A program made the position numbers and the translations under genes. A stretch of 64,000 bases of DNA from an uncultured Bacteroidota bacterium (GTDB lineage: Bacteria; Bacteroidota; Bacteroidia; Bacteroidales; P3), in contig CACZWL010000010.1 in assembly GCA_902784865.1 (NCBI GenBank), positions 1 through 64,000 on the forward strand, written 5' to 3'. Each line of letters starts with the position of its first letter. Positions within the stretch are counted from its first letter, which is position 1. This document shows, piece after piece, positions 44,187 to 52,742 of the stretch. Below the pieces are notes generated by a model. It was not told the origin of the DNA and made no database searches. It saw only the letters and a program-made list of their open reading frames with translations.

Positions 44187-44898
44187 ATTGCTCGTTGTCA
44201 GTTGTTTGCATCATATCCTGGCTGTTGTCGGCCGTCAGCGGCGCCTGCGGCGCCGCTGACGGCCTTTCCACCGACGAACCCAGGTAGGCCGTCGGCGACG
44301 CGGTGCCGTCGGAGGCAATGGTAAATCCGTAGAATTCAACCTGTTGCTGCGCCCATTCGTCGGGCAGCACAAAGGCCGTGCGCTTGCGGCGACGCTCGCT
44401 TGGCGCACTCAGGTAGCCGCGCCCCAGCGCGGGGGCATAGGCGAAGAGGTAGACGCGGTCGTCGCCCTTGGCGCGCGCCAGGCGCATATTCTTCTCGTAA
44501 TCAACCTCTACGCGCACGCCGCCGTCGATTCGCAGCGTGCCGAACTCCACGTTCGGCAGGGTGCCCAGCGAGAGCTGGAGGCCCGCGTAGTCGACCGTCA
44601 CGCCACCCTCGTCCATCGCGAAGCAGCGGCTGTTGCGCCGCAGGAAGAGGTTGCCCTCGGTGAGCCGCTCGGCCTGCGCCATCTGCCTCATTCCCAGTCG
44701 TATGGCGCTGACGCACTGCGCCGCCGCCTGTATCATGGCCTTGAAGAGCGAGCGCTGGCGCAGCTGTGCCGCGCTGCGCGCGTCGTTGATGTGCGGCTGA
44801 TAGGCGCGCACGCACCACTGTCCCAGTCTGTAATAGCCCACCACCGGGCCTACTTTGCCGCGGTAGCCGCCGAGGATGCCTTGGTCGATTTTTGCCAT
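44104..44898 (-). CDS. DUF6266 family protein
   Basis: 264 residues from MAKIDQGILGGYRGKVGPVV, the diagnostic start of DUF6266 (small Bacteroidetes proteins of unknown role), followed by GYYRLGQWCVRAYQPHINDA. A longer frame starts at 44931. The C-terminal tail (about the last 55 residues, from SSVERPSAAPQAPLT) is low complexity and is encoded by a 16-bp palindrome and following sequence that also contain the start of the methylase gene, so it may be a run-on past the original end. Confidence 0.75.
   Translation of the reverse strand: MAKIDQGILGGYRGKVGPVVGYYRLGQWCVRAYQPHINDARSAAQLRQRSLFKAMIQAAAQCVSAIRLGMRQMAQAERLTEGNLFLRRNSRCFAMDEGGVTVDYAGLQLSLGTLPNVEFGTLRIDGGVRVEVDYEKNMRLARAKGDDRVYLFAYAPALGRGYLSAPSERRRKRTAFVLPDEWAQQQVEFYGFTIASDGTASPTAYLGSSVERPSAAPQAPLTADNSQDMMQTTDNEQYETRQTDTLPRADRSGGAGGLAAPDES
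44230..44264. repeat. perfect 16-bp palindrome within DUF6266 3' end
   Basis: GGCCGTCAGCGGCGCC, loop TGC, then the exact complement. REP-like or terminator-like, but lies in the coding frame. Confidence 0.85.
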
Positions 44899-45108
44899 CT
44901 TTTTTCTCCTTTTTTTTCTCTTATAACGCACCCTTCGGAGTTTTATTATGCATGTCAGTAGAAAATAAAAAGCATGGCAAAAGAAAACACCTCTAATCCG
45001 CTGTGCGAGTGCGGCTTGTGTACGGGCCGATTTGGCACGCTTTTTGCAGTTTCGGACAATAAAATGCAGTTTTGTCAGTTATGCTTCACGTATAAAACAA
45101 TGTATGTT

Positions 45109-46254
45109 ATGAAAAAAATCCTCAACGCCACCCTCGTGCTCCTCGCCCTGGCCGCCCAGTCGTGCCACGCGCAGCGCGACGAAAAGCCCCAAGCATCGGC
45201 CGCGCAACCCGCGGCAACGCAGCCCGTGCGCTCCGACAACCGGCTGACGCTCACCGACTTTACCGATGTCGCCGCCGCCACCATCGACGCCGTTGTCCAC
45301 ATCAAGACCGAGATGACCCAGATGACCCCCCTCTACCAGTCCTTCTTCGGCTTCATCATTCCGCAAGGTGTTCAGAAACAAGTCTATAACGCCTACGGTT
45401 CGGGTGTCATCGTCACCACCGACGGCTACATCGTCACCAACAACCACGTCGTGCAGGATGCCGAGCGTATCTTCGTGACGCTCAACGACCGGCGCGAGCT
45501 GCCTGCCAAGCTTGTCGGCAACGACCCCGCCACCGACCTCGCCGTCATCAAGGTCGAAGCCGACGGCCTCACCTACATACCCTTCGGCAACAGCGACCAC
45601 GTCCGCGTCGGCGAGCCCGTCCTGGCCATCGGCAACCCCTTCAACCTCACCTCCACCGTCACCTCGGGCATCATCAGCGCCAAGGCCCGCAACATGCGCA
45701 TCATCAACAATCCGCACTCGAACGAGACACCCTTAGAGTCTTTCCTTCAGACAGATGCGGCCGTCAATTCAGGTAATAGTGGAGGTGCCCTCGTCAACTC
45801 GCGCGCCGAGCTTATCGGCATCGTCACCGCCATCGCCTCGGGCAACGGCAACTACATCGGCTACTCCTTCGCCATACCCTCCAACCTGGCCGTCAAGGTG
45901 GCCGGCGACCTGCAGCACTATGGCTATGTGCAGCGCGGCTACCTCGGCGTGCAAGTCACTGAGGTCGACGCCAATGTCGCCCGCCAGACCGGAGCGCGCG
46001 ACATCAAGGGGCTCTACGTCGCCAAGGTCGTCCCCGACTGCGCCTCCGACCGCGCCGGCATACACCAGGGCGACATCATCGTCCGCGTCGCCGGCAAGGA
46101 GGTCAACACCTTCGCCGAGATGATGGAAGAGCTGGGCCTCTTCTCGCCCGGCGACGAGGTGGAGGTCGACTACGTCCGCGACGGCCATGCCAACACCGTC
46201 CGCGCCACACTCCTCAATTCGCAAGGCAACACGCAGATAATCAGGAAAAACTAG
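45109..46254 (+). CDS. HtrA/Deg-family serine protease lipoprotein
   Basis: 381 residues from MKKILNATLVLLALAAQSCH, a lipoprotein-type signal; a Met at 45100 is an alternative start. Periplasmic quality-control protease: catalytic His in IVTNNHVV, Asp in DPATDLAVIKV, Ser in NSGNSGGALVN, then one PDZ domain (QRGYLGVQVTEVDANVARQT...DIIVRVAGKEVN). One PDZ suggests a DegS/HtrA-type layout rather than DegP with two. The frame extends to 44974 without a signal peptide there. Confidence 0.9.
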   Translation: MKKILNATLVLLALAAQSCHAQRDEKPQASAAQPAATQPVRSDNRLTLTDFTDVAAATIDAVVHIKTEMTQMTPLYQSFFGFIIPQGVQKQVYNAYGSGVIVTTDGYIVTNNHVVQDAERIFVTLNDRRELPAKLVGNDPATDLAVIKVEADGLTYIPFGNSDHVRVGEPVLAIGNPFNLTSTVTSGIISAKARNMRIINNPHSNETPLESFLQTDAAVNSGNSGGALVNSRAELIGIVTAIASGNGNYIGYSFAIPSNLAVKVAGDLQHYGYVQRGYLGVQVTEVDANVARQTGARDIKGLYVAKVVPDCASDRAGIHQGDIIVRVAGKEVNTFAEMMEELGLFSPGDEVEVDYVRDGHANTVRATLLNSQGNTQIIRKN

Positions 46255-46302
46255 AGCCGACGGAGACTCTAGATATGCTAGAATAGCCAGAACCTCACCC
46301 CC

Positions 46303-47664
46303 TTGACCCTCGACGACAAATACACCGAGATGACCACCCTGCCGGTCAAATTGCTTGTGTGCAAGATGGCCGTGCCCACCATCATCGCCATGGTCGTCAC
46401 GGCGCTCTACAACGTCGTCGATGCCGCCTTCGTCGGGCGTCTCTCCACCGAGGGCACGGCCGGCATCGGCATCTCCTTCGCCTACATGACCTTCATCCAG
46501 GCCCTGGGCTTCTTCTTCGGCCACGGCTCGGGCAACTTCATCTCGCGCGCCCTCGGCGCCAAGGACGTCTCGTCGGCAGCGGTCGTCGCCTCGGTGGGCT
46601 TCTTCTCGCCGCTGCTCCTCGGCCTCCTCGCCGCGCTGCTCTGCCTGCCCAACCTCTCGGCCCTCAGCACACTCCTCGGCGCCCCGGCCGAGGTCGTCCC
46701 CTATGCCAACGACTACCTCCGCTACATCGTCCTCGCCACCCCCTTCATGATGTCCGCCCTCACCCTCAACAACCAGCTCCGCCTGCAGGGCAACGCCCAT
46801 TTCGGCATGGTGGGCATCGTCAGCGGCGCCATCCTCAACATCGCCCTCGACCCCCTCTTCATCTTCACCTTCGACATGGGCGTCAGCGGCGCCTCGCTGG
46901 CCACCGCCATCAGCCAGCTCTGCTCCTGGGGGCTCCTGCTCTACGGCACCTTCAAGCCTGAGAGCGTTCATATTAGGATCCGTAACTTCAAGCCTTCCTT
47001 TAAGGTCTACTACGAGATATTCCGCGGCGGGCTGCCCTCGCTTTTCCGCCAGGTGTTCAACTGCGCCGCCGCCGTCAGCCTCAACTACTGCGCCGCCCTC
47101 TATGCCGCCCCCGGCAGCGAGGCCTCGGCCGTCGCCGCCTTTGCCGTCGTCACCCGCATCATGATGTTCGCCTTCAGCGTCGTCCTCGGCTTCTGCCAGG
47201 GCTTCCAACCCGTCTGCGGCTTCAACTATGGCGCAAAAAAATATGATCGCGTGCGCGAGTCGTGGCTCTTCGCCACCTGGGTCGCCACCGCCTTCCTGCT
47301 GCTCATCTCGGCTGTCGGCTACCTCTTTGCCCCTCAGATAGTTGCCCTCTTCCGCGCCGAGGACCCCGCCCTTATCGAGATCGGCGCCGCCACCCTCCGC
47401 TGGCAGTGCGTCGCCTTCCCGCTCGCCGGCCTCTTCACCTCCACAGGCATGCTCTTCCAGAACATCCGCATGACCTTCCCGGCCACCCTCCTCAGCATCT
47501 GCCGCAACGGCCTCTTCTTCCTCCCGGCCATCCTCCTGCTGCCCCTCTGGCTCGGCATGCAGGGGGTGCAGATGGCCCAGGCCGTGGCCGACCTCCTCAC
47601 CTTCATCCTCTGCATCCCCTATGCCGTCTGGATCAACCGAAAGCTGAAGCGCAACATGGCGTAA
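46303..47664 (+). CDS. MATE-family efflux transporter
   Basis: 453 residues from a TTG at 46303; an ATG at 46330 (MTTLPVKLLVCKMAVPTI) is an alternative. Twelve membrane helices in two halves, with MAVPTIIAMVVTALYNVVDA and FVGRLSTEGTAGIGISF in the first, and AAAVSLNYCAALYAA... GFQPVCGFNYGAKKYDRVRE in the second, all typical of MATE (DinF-like) Na+/H+-coupled drug exporters. Located 48 bp after htrA; the gap holds a CTAGA-containing remnant of the 9-bp repeat. Confidence 0.92.
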   Translation: MTLDDKYTEMTTLPVKLLVCKMAVPTIIAMVVTALYNVVDAAFVGRLSTEGTAGIGISFAYMTFIQALGFFFGHGSGNFISRALGAKDVSSAAVVASVGFFSPLLLGLLAALLCLPNLSALSTLLGAPAEVVPYANDYLRYIVLATPFMMSALTLNNQLRLQGNAHFGMVGIVSGAILNIALDPLFIFTFDMGVSGASLATAISQLCSWGLLLYGTFKPESVHIRIRNFKPSFKVYYEIFRGGLPSLFRQVFNCAAAVSLNYCAALYAAPGSEASAVAAFAVVTRIMMFAFSVVLGFCQGFQPVCGFNYGAKKYDRVRESWLFATWVATAFLLLISAVGYLFAPQIVALFRAEDPALIEIGAATLRWQCVAFPLAGLFTSTGMLFQNIRMTFPATLLSICRNGLFFLPAILLLPLWLGMQGVQMAQAVADLLTFILCIPYAVWINRKLKRNMA

Positions 47665-47696
47665 GACGCTACCCCTCAGCGTGGTAGCATTTTTAT

Positions 47697-47727
47697 TTGG
47701 CCGTATCGCAAAAAATGCGTATCTTTG
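47697..47727 (+). promoter_or_regulatory. kdd copy 2 promoter (TTG-N20-TATCTTTG)
   Basis: TTG 47697-47699 and TATCTTTG 47720-47727, 58 bp upstream of kdd copy 2. Confidence 0.72.
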
Positions 47728-47784
47728 CACTCCGGAAGCCATGCGAATGGCCGCCTATCCAGTCAACATTAAACATGCAACCAC

Positions 47785-48825
47785 ATGAGACCCAACGGAA
47801 ACCGCTACGGCACGCACCGCGTCATCGAACCCCTCGGCACCCTGCCCCAACCCGCACAGAAGCTCGACAACTCGATGGAAATCTACGACAACGAGTTGCT
47901 TATCGACGTCAGCACCCTCAACATCGACTCGGCTTCCTACACGCAGATACGCCATGCCTGCAGCGACGATGCCGAGCAGATGAAGAAGATGATACTCTCC
48001 ATCGTCGACGAGCGCGGCAAGATGCAGAACCCCGTCACCGGTTCCGGCGGCATGCTCATCGGCACCGTCCGCGAGATAGGCCCCAACTTCCGCAGCAGCA
48101 CCCGCGTCAAAGTGGGCGACAAGATTGCCACCTTGGTGTCGCTCAGCCTCACTCCACTGAAAATCAACAAGATCAACCACCTCGACCCGCAGCACGACCA
48201 GGTGGATGTCGACGCCCAGGCCATCCTCTTCGAAAGCGGCCTCTTCGCCGTGCTGCCCAAGGACCTGCCCGAGCGCTTGGCCCTGGCGGCCCTCGATGTG
48301 GCCGGAGCCCCGGCCCAGGTCGACCGCCTCGTCACCGAGGGCGACATCGTATGCCTCATCGGCGGCGGCGGCAAGAGCGGCATCCTCTGCTGCTACCAGG
48401 CCATGCAGAACGTGGGCCCCTATGGCAAGGTCATTGTCGTAGAATACAGCACCCAGAACGCACAGCGCATCCTCGACATGGGCTTGGCCACCGATGTCAT
48501 CGTGGCCGACGCCACCAACGTCATGGACGTCTACGACAAGGTTATGGCCATCACCGGCGGCCGCGGCACCGACGTCACCATCAACAATGTCAACGTCCCC
48601 AACACCGAGATGACCTCCATCCTCATCACCAAAGGGCGCGGCTGCGTCTACTTCTTCTCCATGGCCACCAGCTTCACCCGTGCCGCCCTCGGCGCCGAAG
48701 GGGTGGGGAAGGACATCAACCTCATCGTCGGCAACGGCTACGCCCGTGGCCATGCCGAACTGACCCTCAACATACTCCGCGAGAGCGAACCTATCCGCCG
48801 ACTTTTCGAGGAGCTCTACGCATAA
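47785..48825 (+). CDS. kdd: L-erythro-3,5-diaminohexanoate dehydrogenase, copy 2
   Basis: 346 residues. NRYGTHRVIEPLGTLPQPAQ, IDSASYTQIRHAC, ERGKMQNPVTGSGG, VCLIGGGGKSGILCCYQA and FFSMATSFTRAALGAEGVGK give the canonical family pattern; this copy keeps the MQNPVTGSGG block altered in copy 1. Converts the 3,5-diaminohexanoate formed from lysine via KamA and 5,6-aminomutase. kamA is 2.5 kb downstream but other genes of the lysine pathway (kce, kal, kamDE) are not in this window. Confidence 0.92.
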   Translation: MRPNGNRYGTHRVIEPLGTLPQPAQKLDNSMEIYDNELLIDVSTLNIDSASYTQIRHACSDDAEQMKKMILSIVDERGKMQNPVTGSGGMLIGTVREIGPNFRSSTRVKVGDKIATLVSLSLTPLKINKINHLDPQHDQVDVDAQAILFESGLFAVLPKDLPERLALAALDVAGAPAQVDRLVTEGDIVCLIGGGGKSGILCCYQAMQNVGPYGKVIVVEYSTQNAQRILDMGLATDVIVADATNVMDVYDKVMAITGGRGTDVTINNVNVPNTEMTSILITKGRGCVYFFSMATSFTRAALGAEGVGKDINLIVGNGYARGHAELTLNILRESEPIRRLFEELYA

Positions 48826-48842
48826 AAAAAAACTTTTTTTTC

Positions 48843-48871
48843 TTGCATATTAAAAATAATGTGTATCTTTG
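48843..48871 (+). promoter_or_regulatory. promoter of long leader before the small peptide gene
   Basis: TTG 48843-48845 and TATCTTTG 48864-48871, 18 bp apart. The transcript would carry a leader of about 270 nt before the next start at 49145, with no ORF; the leader has short complementary segments (GCATAC/GATGCATACGC) but no recognised family. Confidence 0.55.
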
Positions 48872-49144
48872 CAGCAGAGATACACAAGGTCATGCTTTGT
48901 ACAAGCACCATAGTATCAGGTATTTACCCGGTCCTTTCACAGGGCAGCGCATACACAAGATGCATACGCAGGGGATTTATTAGCCCTTTTTTAAACCTTT
49001 TGTCGCACACTAGCGTCTGACCAACCTTTTCCAGGCAGGGGTCCTGATGTACTTGTTTTCCCCCTCCAACCCAATTTGATTTCAAAAGAATGTTGTCCTG
49101 TATCAGGCAACATGTTGCATGTATAATATAATACTATTAGAAAT

Positions 49145-49339
49145 ATGAAAAAGTCATCCTATCAAAAACCAGCACTCACCGTGGTGAGTTTCAAAGCCGA
49201 AAGAGGCTTTGCTGGGTCGCAAACACAAGGTGCTGAGCAGACTTCCGTCCTCTCGATGCTGTTCAGCAGCAACGACGATGCCACACAAGCCACCGACGAC
49301 CGAGACGTCATGGGCAGCGGCTGGAGCTCAGGCTGGTAG
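49145..49339 (+). CDS. small peptide of uncertain secretion type
   Basis: 64 residues: SYQKPALTVVSFKAERGFAG, then SQTQGAEQTSVLSMLF and an acidic tail with GSGWSSGW. The pattern YxKPxLxVVxFxxExGFAxS at the N-terminus resembles a set of short Bacteroidales peptides found upstream of FISUMP or fimbrillin-like lipoprotein genes, with variable C-terminal ends. It precedes a FISUMP lipoprotein gene. It is not a Sec signal peptide. Function unknown. Confidence 0.6.
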   Translation: MKKSSYQKPALTVVSFKAERGFAGSQTQGAEQTSVLSMLFSSNDDATQATDDRDVMGSGWSSGW

Positions 49340-49404
49340 CCCACGCCATCCCATGTCACAACAACTAACTATCAATCATTAACAAAGAAAAAAAGACTCA
49401 CAAG

Positions 49405-51078
49405 ATGAAAAGATATAATGTATACGTCCGCAGCATGGCCATCGCGGCATGCCTGTCCACCTTTGCCCTCGTGGGGTGCGAGAAAGAAAGCAACGGCAAC
49501 CTGAAGCTGGTGGCCGAGAAGCACCAGGGCGGCTCCAAGACTACGGTCAGAGACGCCTCGGTCTATTGGTCCGATGGCGACATGGTGAATATCAACGGCT
49601 CGGTCTACGAGGTCAGCTACGCCTCCGGCAACTCCGCCACCGTCGAGGTCACCGCCATCGACCATTCGACACTGCTGGCCTGCTATCCGGCCGACATTAT
49701 GAATGCGATGGACGAGTCGCACATCGACGTCACCCTCCCGTCGCTCTACATGTACGACGTCAAGGACGGCCGCCAGGAGATGGCCTTCCCCTTGGCCGCC
49801 AAGGGTACCATGGAAAAGGACGGGCACCTGGACTTCAAGCACCTCTGCGCCGCGCTCGAGGTGACGGTGAGCAACCCCTCGAAATACCCGCTGTTCATGA
49901 ACTCCATCATCGTCAGCAGCGCCACGTCGCAGCTCTGCGGCCAGCGCAGCATCGACATCAGCGACATCGACGGCGCTTTCGCCATCGCCCCGACCGTTGC
50001 CACCGATGCCAGCCAGCGCTCGGTGACCCTCACCTTCGGCGAGGAGATGGTGGTCGTCCCGGCTGGCGAGATGGCCAAGTTCCAGATCCCCGTGCTGCCC
50101 ATCGCTGCCGACGACCATCTCAGCTTCACCATCAATGCCGCCGACCGCAAGATTAAGGGCGTGATGGTGACGGGTGTCTATCGCTACGTCAGCAACTCCA
50201 TCACCGTCAACGAGTTGGTGGGTCGTGCACGCGTGGCGCGGACGCCCGACATCGACATTGCCGAGGGCGCAAGCGGCGTCACCTACTACAGCTCCAAGGT
50301 GTCGACTTCCGCCAGCAACAAGATATTCTTCTCGATGGGCGACGTGGAGTATAGCTCTACCGACGGCACATGGCAGTTCGGTCAGGAGAGCGATGCCTAC
50401 ACGTCGTTCAACGCCGGCGCCATCTGGGACCTCTTCCGCTGGGGCAACATCGCGTCTCCCTACAGCCCGGAGGGTTCGGCCGATGGTTCCTCGACATCCC
50501 TCGCCAACGACTGGGGCAGCCTGACTTTCACCGATGTCGTCAACGACGGTGCATGGTACACCCCCTCGGTCAACGATTTCGACTACATGCTGCGCACTCG
50601 CAATACGGGCATCACCATCAACGGCATCGAGAACTGCCACTTCCTCCAGTGCAGCGTCAACGGACAGAAGGGGCTCGTCATCTTCCCCGACAACTTCGCC
50701 AGCACGATGCCTGCCGATATCGACTACAGCGGATGGAACAGCAACAACCTCGACACCAGGAGGGAGGGCACTTCGGCTTCTAATGTCAGGTCCTATGCTA
50801 TTGATTATGTTGGGATTTCTAGGGACGACTGGGCCAAGCTGGCCCGTACGGGTTGCACCTTTATGGTCGAGGACGGATGGTACAGCAACGAAAATGGCAA
50901 GGTGGAAATCGATGGTGGTTGCTATTGGACGTCGACGGCGAAGTCTACAAATAATGCCTACATTCTCTATTTCAACCAGCAAGGTGTGACACTTACGTCG
51001 TGGCGCACCTATTCTGGCGCACCTACCGATAAGAAGAAGATCAACGGCTTGACTGTGCGCCTGATACGCAACGCCTAG
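49405..51078 (+). CDS. FISUMP-type lipoprotein with fimbrillin-like N-terminus
   Basis: 557 residues; lipoprotein signal (IAACLSTFALVGCEKE). N-terminal part (VYWSDGDMVNINGSVYEVSY, AAKGTMEKDGHLDFKHLCAA) is like fimbrillin/Mfa-type domains; the C-terminal half has the FISUMP pattern KIFFSMGDVEYSSTDGTWQF, AIWDLFRWGN, AWYTPSVNDFDYMLRTRNTG and CYWTSTAKSTNNAYILYFNQ. Fits a surface protein with an adhesive module, ligand unknown. Confidence 0.72.
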   Translation: MKRYNVYVRSMAIAACLSTFALVGCEKESNGNLKLVAEKHQGGSKTTVRDASVYWSDGDMVNINGSVYEVSYASGNSATVEVTAIDHSTLLACYPADIMNAMDESHIDVTLPSLYMYDVKDGRQEMAFPLAAKGTMEKDGHLDFKHLCAALEVTVSNPSKYPLFMNSIIVSSATSQLCGQRSIDISDIDGAFAIAPTVATDASQRSVTLTFGEEMVVVPAGEMAKFQIPVLPIAADDHLSFTINAADRKIKGVMVTGVYRYVSNSITVNELVGRARVARTPDIDIAEGASGVTYYSSKVSTSASNKIFFSMGDVEYSSTDGTWQFGQESDAYTSFNAGAIWDLFRWGNIASPYSPEGSADGSSTSLANDWGSLTFTDVVNDGAWYTPSVNDFDYMLRTRNTGITINGIENCHFLQCSVNGQKGLVIFPDNFASTMPADIDYSGWNSNNLDTRREGTSASNVRSYAIDYVGISRDDWAKLARTGCTFMVEDGWYSNENGKVEIDGGCYWTSTAKSTNNAYILYFNQQGVTLTSWRTYSGAPTDKKKINGLTVRLIRNA

Positions 51079-51109
51079 TGAGAGGCAATGATGCGATTTG
51101 ACGTGAATT

Positions 51110-51145
51110 GGCGCGGTTTGGATGGGCACCCCTCCAAATCGCGCC
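51110..51145. repeat. 13-bp inverted repeat after the FISUMP gene
   Basis: GGCGCGGTTTGGA pairs with TCCAAATCGCGCC across 10 nt (one G-T pair). No T-run follows. The GCGCCAAATC half is repeated once more downstream. Confidence 0.7.
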
Positions 51146-51167
51146 AAATCGCGCCAAATGACAAGTT

Positions 51168-51262
51168 CCCCGATTTTCCCATCGATGGGAAATGATGGGA
51201 AAGAGTCGAACCATTCACCTACCAGATACCTACCAGACACTTACCAGACACCTGCCCGGCGT
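51168..51262. repeat. four-copy intergenic repeat, copy 2
   Basis: TTTTCCCATCGATGGGAAAT, GATGGGAAAGAGTCGA, then ACCTACCAGAT/ACCTACCAGAC units; upstream of kamA. Confidence 0.88.
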
Positions 51263-51283
51263 CTGGCAGGTACTTTTTATTTT

Positions 51284-51313
51284 TTGCGGTATCACTTTTT
51301 TTTCGTATCTTTG
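51284..51313 (+). promoter_or_regulatory. kamA promoter (TTG-N19-TATCTTTG)
   Basis: TTG 51284-51286, TATCTTTG 51306-51313, 80 bp upstream of kamA. Confidence 0.72.
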
Positions 51314-51393
51314 CAGCACCGACTAGGCTCTGTTTGATCCTGTCGGCGCTGTTTAATTTTTTGATAAAGAATAATTTATATTATATCCTAAAT

Positions 51394-52644
51394 ATGAAAG
51401 TGAACCGCAGAAAAGAACTCTTCCCCAACGTCAGCGACGCTGAGTGGAACGACTGGAAATGGCAGGTGAAGAACCGCATCGAGACCTACGAGCAGCTGAG
51501 CAAGTACTTCGCCTTTGGCCCCGAGGAGGGCGAGGGCATCAAGAAGGCCCTTGACAAGTTCCGCATGGCTATTACGCCGTATTACCTGAGTCTGATCGAC
51601 CCGAACGACCCGTACGACCCGATCCGTCGGCAGGCCATCCCCGCCGGCCCCGAGTGCAACATCGCCCCGGCCGACCTCAACGACCCCCTGCACGAGGACG
51701 AGGATTCGCCCGCTCCCGGTCTGACGCACCGCTATCCGGACCGCGTGCTGTTCCTCATCACCGACATGTGCTCCATGTACTGCCGCCACTGCACACGCCG
51801 CCGTTTCGCCGGTCAGAAGGACGACGAGAGCCCCAGCGAGCGCATCGAGAAGTGCCTGGCTTACATCGAGAAGACCCCCCAGGTGCGCGACGTGCTCCTC
51901 TCCGGAGGCGATGCCCTGATGGTCTCCGACCAGAAACTTGAATACATCATCCAGCGCCTCCGCGCCATCCCCCATGTGGAGATCGTCCGCATCGGCAGCC
52001 GCACCCCCGTGGTCTGTCCCCAGCGCATCACCCCCGAGCTGTGCGAGATGCTGAAGAAGTACCACCCCATCTGGCTCAACACCCACTTTAACCACCCCAA
52101 CGAGTTCACCCCCGAGGCCGAGCAGGCCCTCGCCCGCCTGGCCAATGCCGGTATCCCCTTGGGCAACCAGACCGTGCTGCTGCGCGGCGTGAACGACTGC
52201 GTCCACGTGATGAAGAAACTCATGCACGAGCTTGTGCGCAACCGCGTACGTCCGTACTATATCTACCAGTGCGACCTCAGCATGGGTCTCGAGCACTTCC
52301 GTACCCCCGTCAGCAAGGGTATCGAGATCATCGAGAACCTGCGCGGCCATACCTCCGGCTATGCTGTGCCCACCTTCGTGGTCGACGCTCCCGGCGGCGG
52401 CGGCAAGACCCCCGTCATGCCCCAGTACGTCATCTCGCAGAGCCCCGACAAGGTCATCCTGCGCAACTTCGAGGGTGTCATCACCACCTATACCGAGCCG
52501 CGCCACTACGAAGAGGACTGCCACTGCGAAGCCTGCCAGGCCAAGAAGCGCGTCGACGAAGGCGTCGCCTCGCTGCTGGAGACTGACCGCATGGCCCTCG
52601 AGCCCAGCCACCTGATGCGCCACGAACGTAACAAAAAGAATTGA
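51394..52644 (+). CDS. kamA: lysine 2,3-aminomutase
   Basis: 416 residues from MKVNRRKELFPNVSDAEWND; matches clostridial KamA nearly throughout. Radical SAM/PLP enzyme that interconverts L-lysine and L-beta-lysine, first step of lysine fermentation. The Fe-S/SAM motif CSMYCRHC follows LFLITDM; also RMAITPYYLSLIDPNDPYDP and NHPNEFTPEAEQALARLANA. The last residues and stop (KKN-TGA) come from the start of a CAATTTT-type array. Upstream frame to 51334 is not supported. Confidence 0.97.
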   Translation: MKVNRRKELFPNVSDAEWNDWKWQVKNRIETYEQLSKYFAFGPEEGEGIKKALDKFRMAITPYYLSLIDPNDPYDPIRRQAIPAGPECNIAPADLNDPLHEDEDSPAPGLTHRYPDRVLFLITDMCSMYCRHCTRRRFAGQKDDESPSERIEKCLAYIEKTPQVRDVLLSGGDALMVSDQKLEYIIQRLRAIPHVEIVRIGSRTPVVCPQRITPELCEMLKKYHPIWLNTHFNHPNEFTPEAEQALARLANAGIPLGNQTVLLRGVNDCVHVMKKLMHELVRNRVRPYYIYQCDLSMGLEHFRTPVSKGIEIIENLRGHTSGYAVPTFVVDAPGGGGKTPVMPQYVISQSPDKVILRNFEGVITTYTEPRHYEEDCHCEACQAKKRVDEGVASLLETDRMALEPSHLMRHERNKKN

Positions 52645-52742
52645 AAATTGAAAGGTGATAGGATAAAGGTGAAAGGTCATGGTCAGCACATATTGTTGTG
52701 TGTGCTGGCTCTAACCTTTCACCTTTTACCTTTCACCTCTTT
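52640..52742. repeat. heptamer hairpin array at the kamA-porQ junction
   Basis: Left arm units AAAGGTG/ATAGGAT/AAAGGTG/AAAGGTC (52651-52678), right arm ACCTTTC/ACCTTTT/ACCTTTC (52713-52739), about 35-nt loop. It contains the end of kamA and the start of porQ. Confidence 0.85.

Noticed and set aside
44974..45108. Longer HtrA start
   Set aside because: Would bury the lipoprotein signal peptide 45 residues inside the protein.
45769..47742. Minus-strand ORF of 657 codons
   Set aside because: Antisense shadow of htrA and the MATE gene; composition is low-complexity Glu/Gly/Asp without motifs.
49372..51240. Long minus-strand ORF of 622 codons
   Set aside because: It is antisense to the FISUMP lipoprotein, whose signal peptide and domain motifs are clear; high GC gives long antisense frames.
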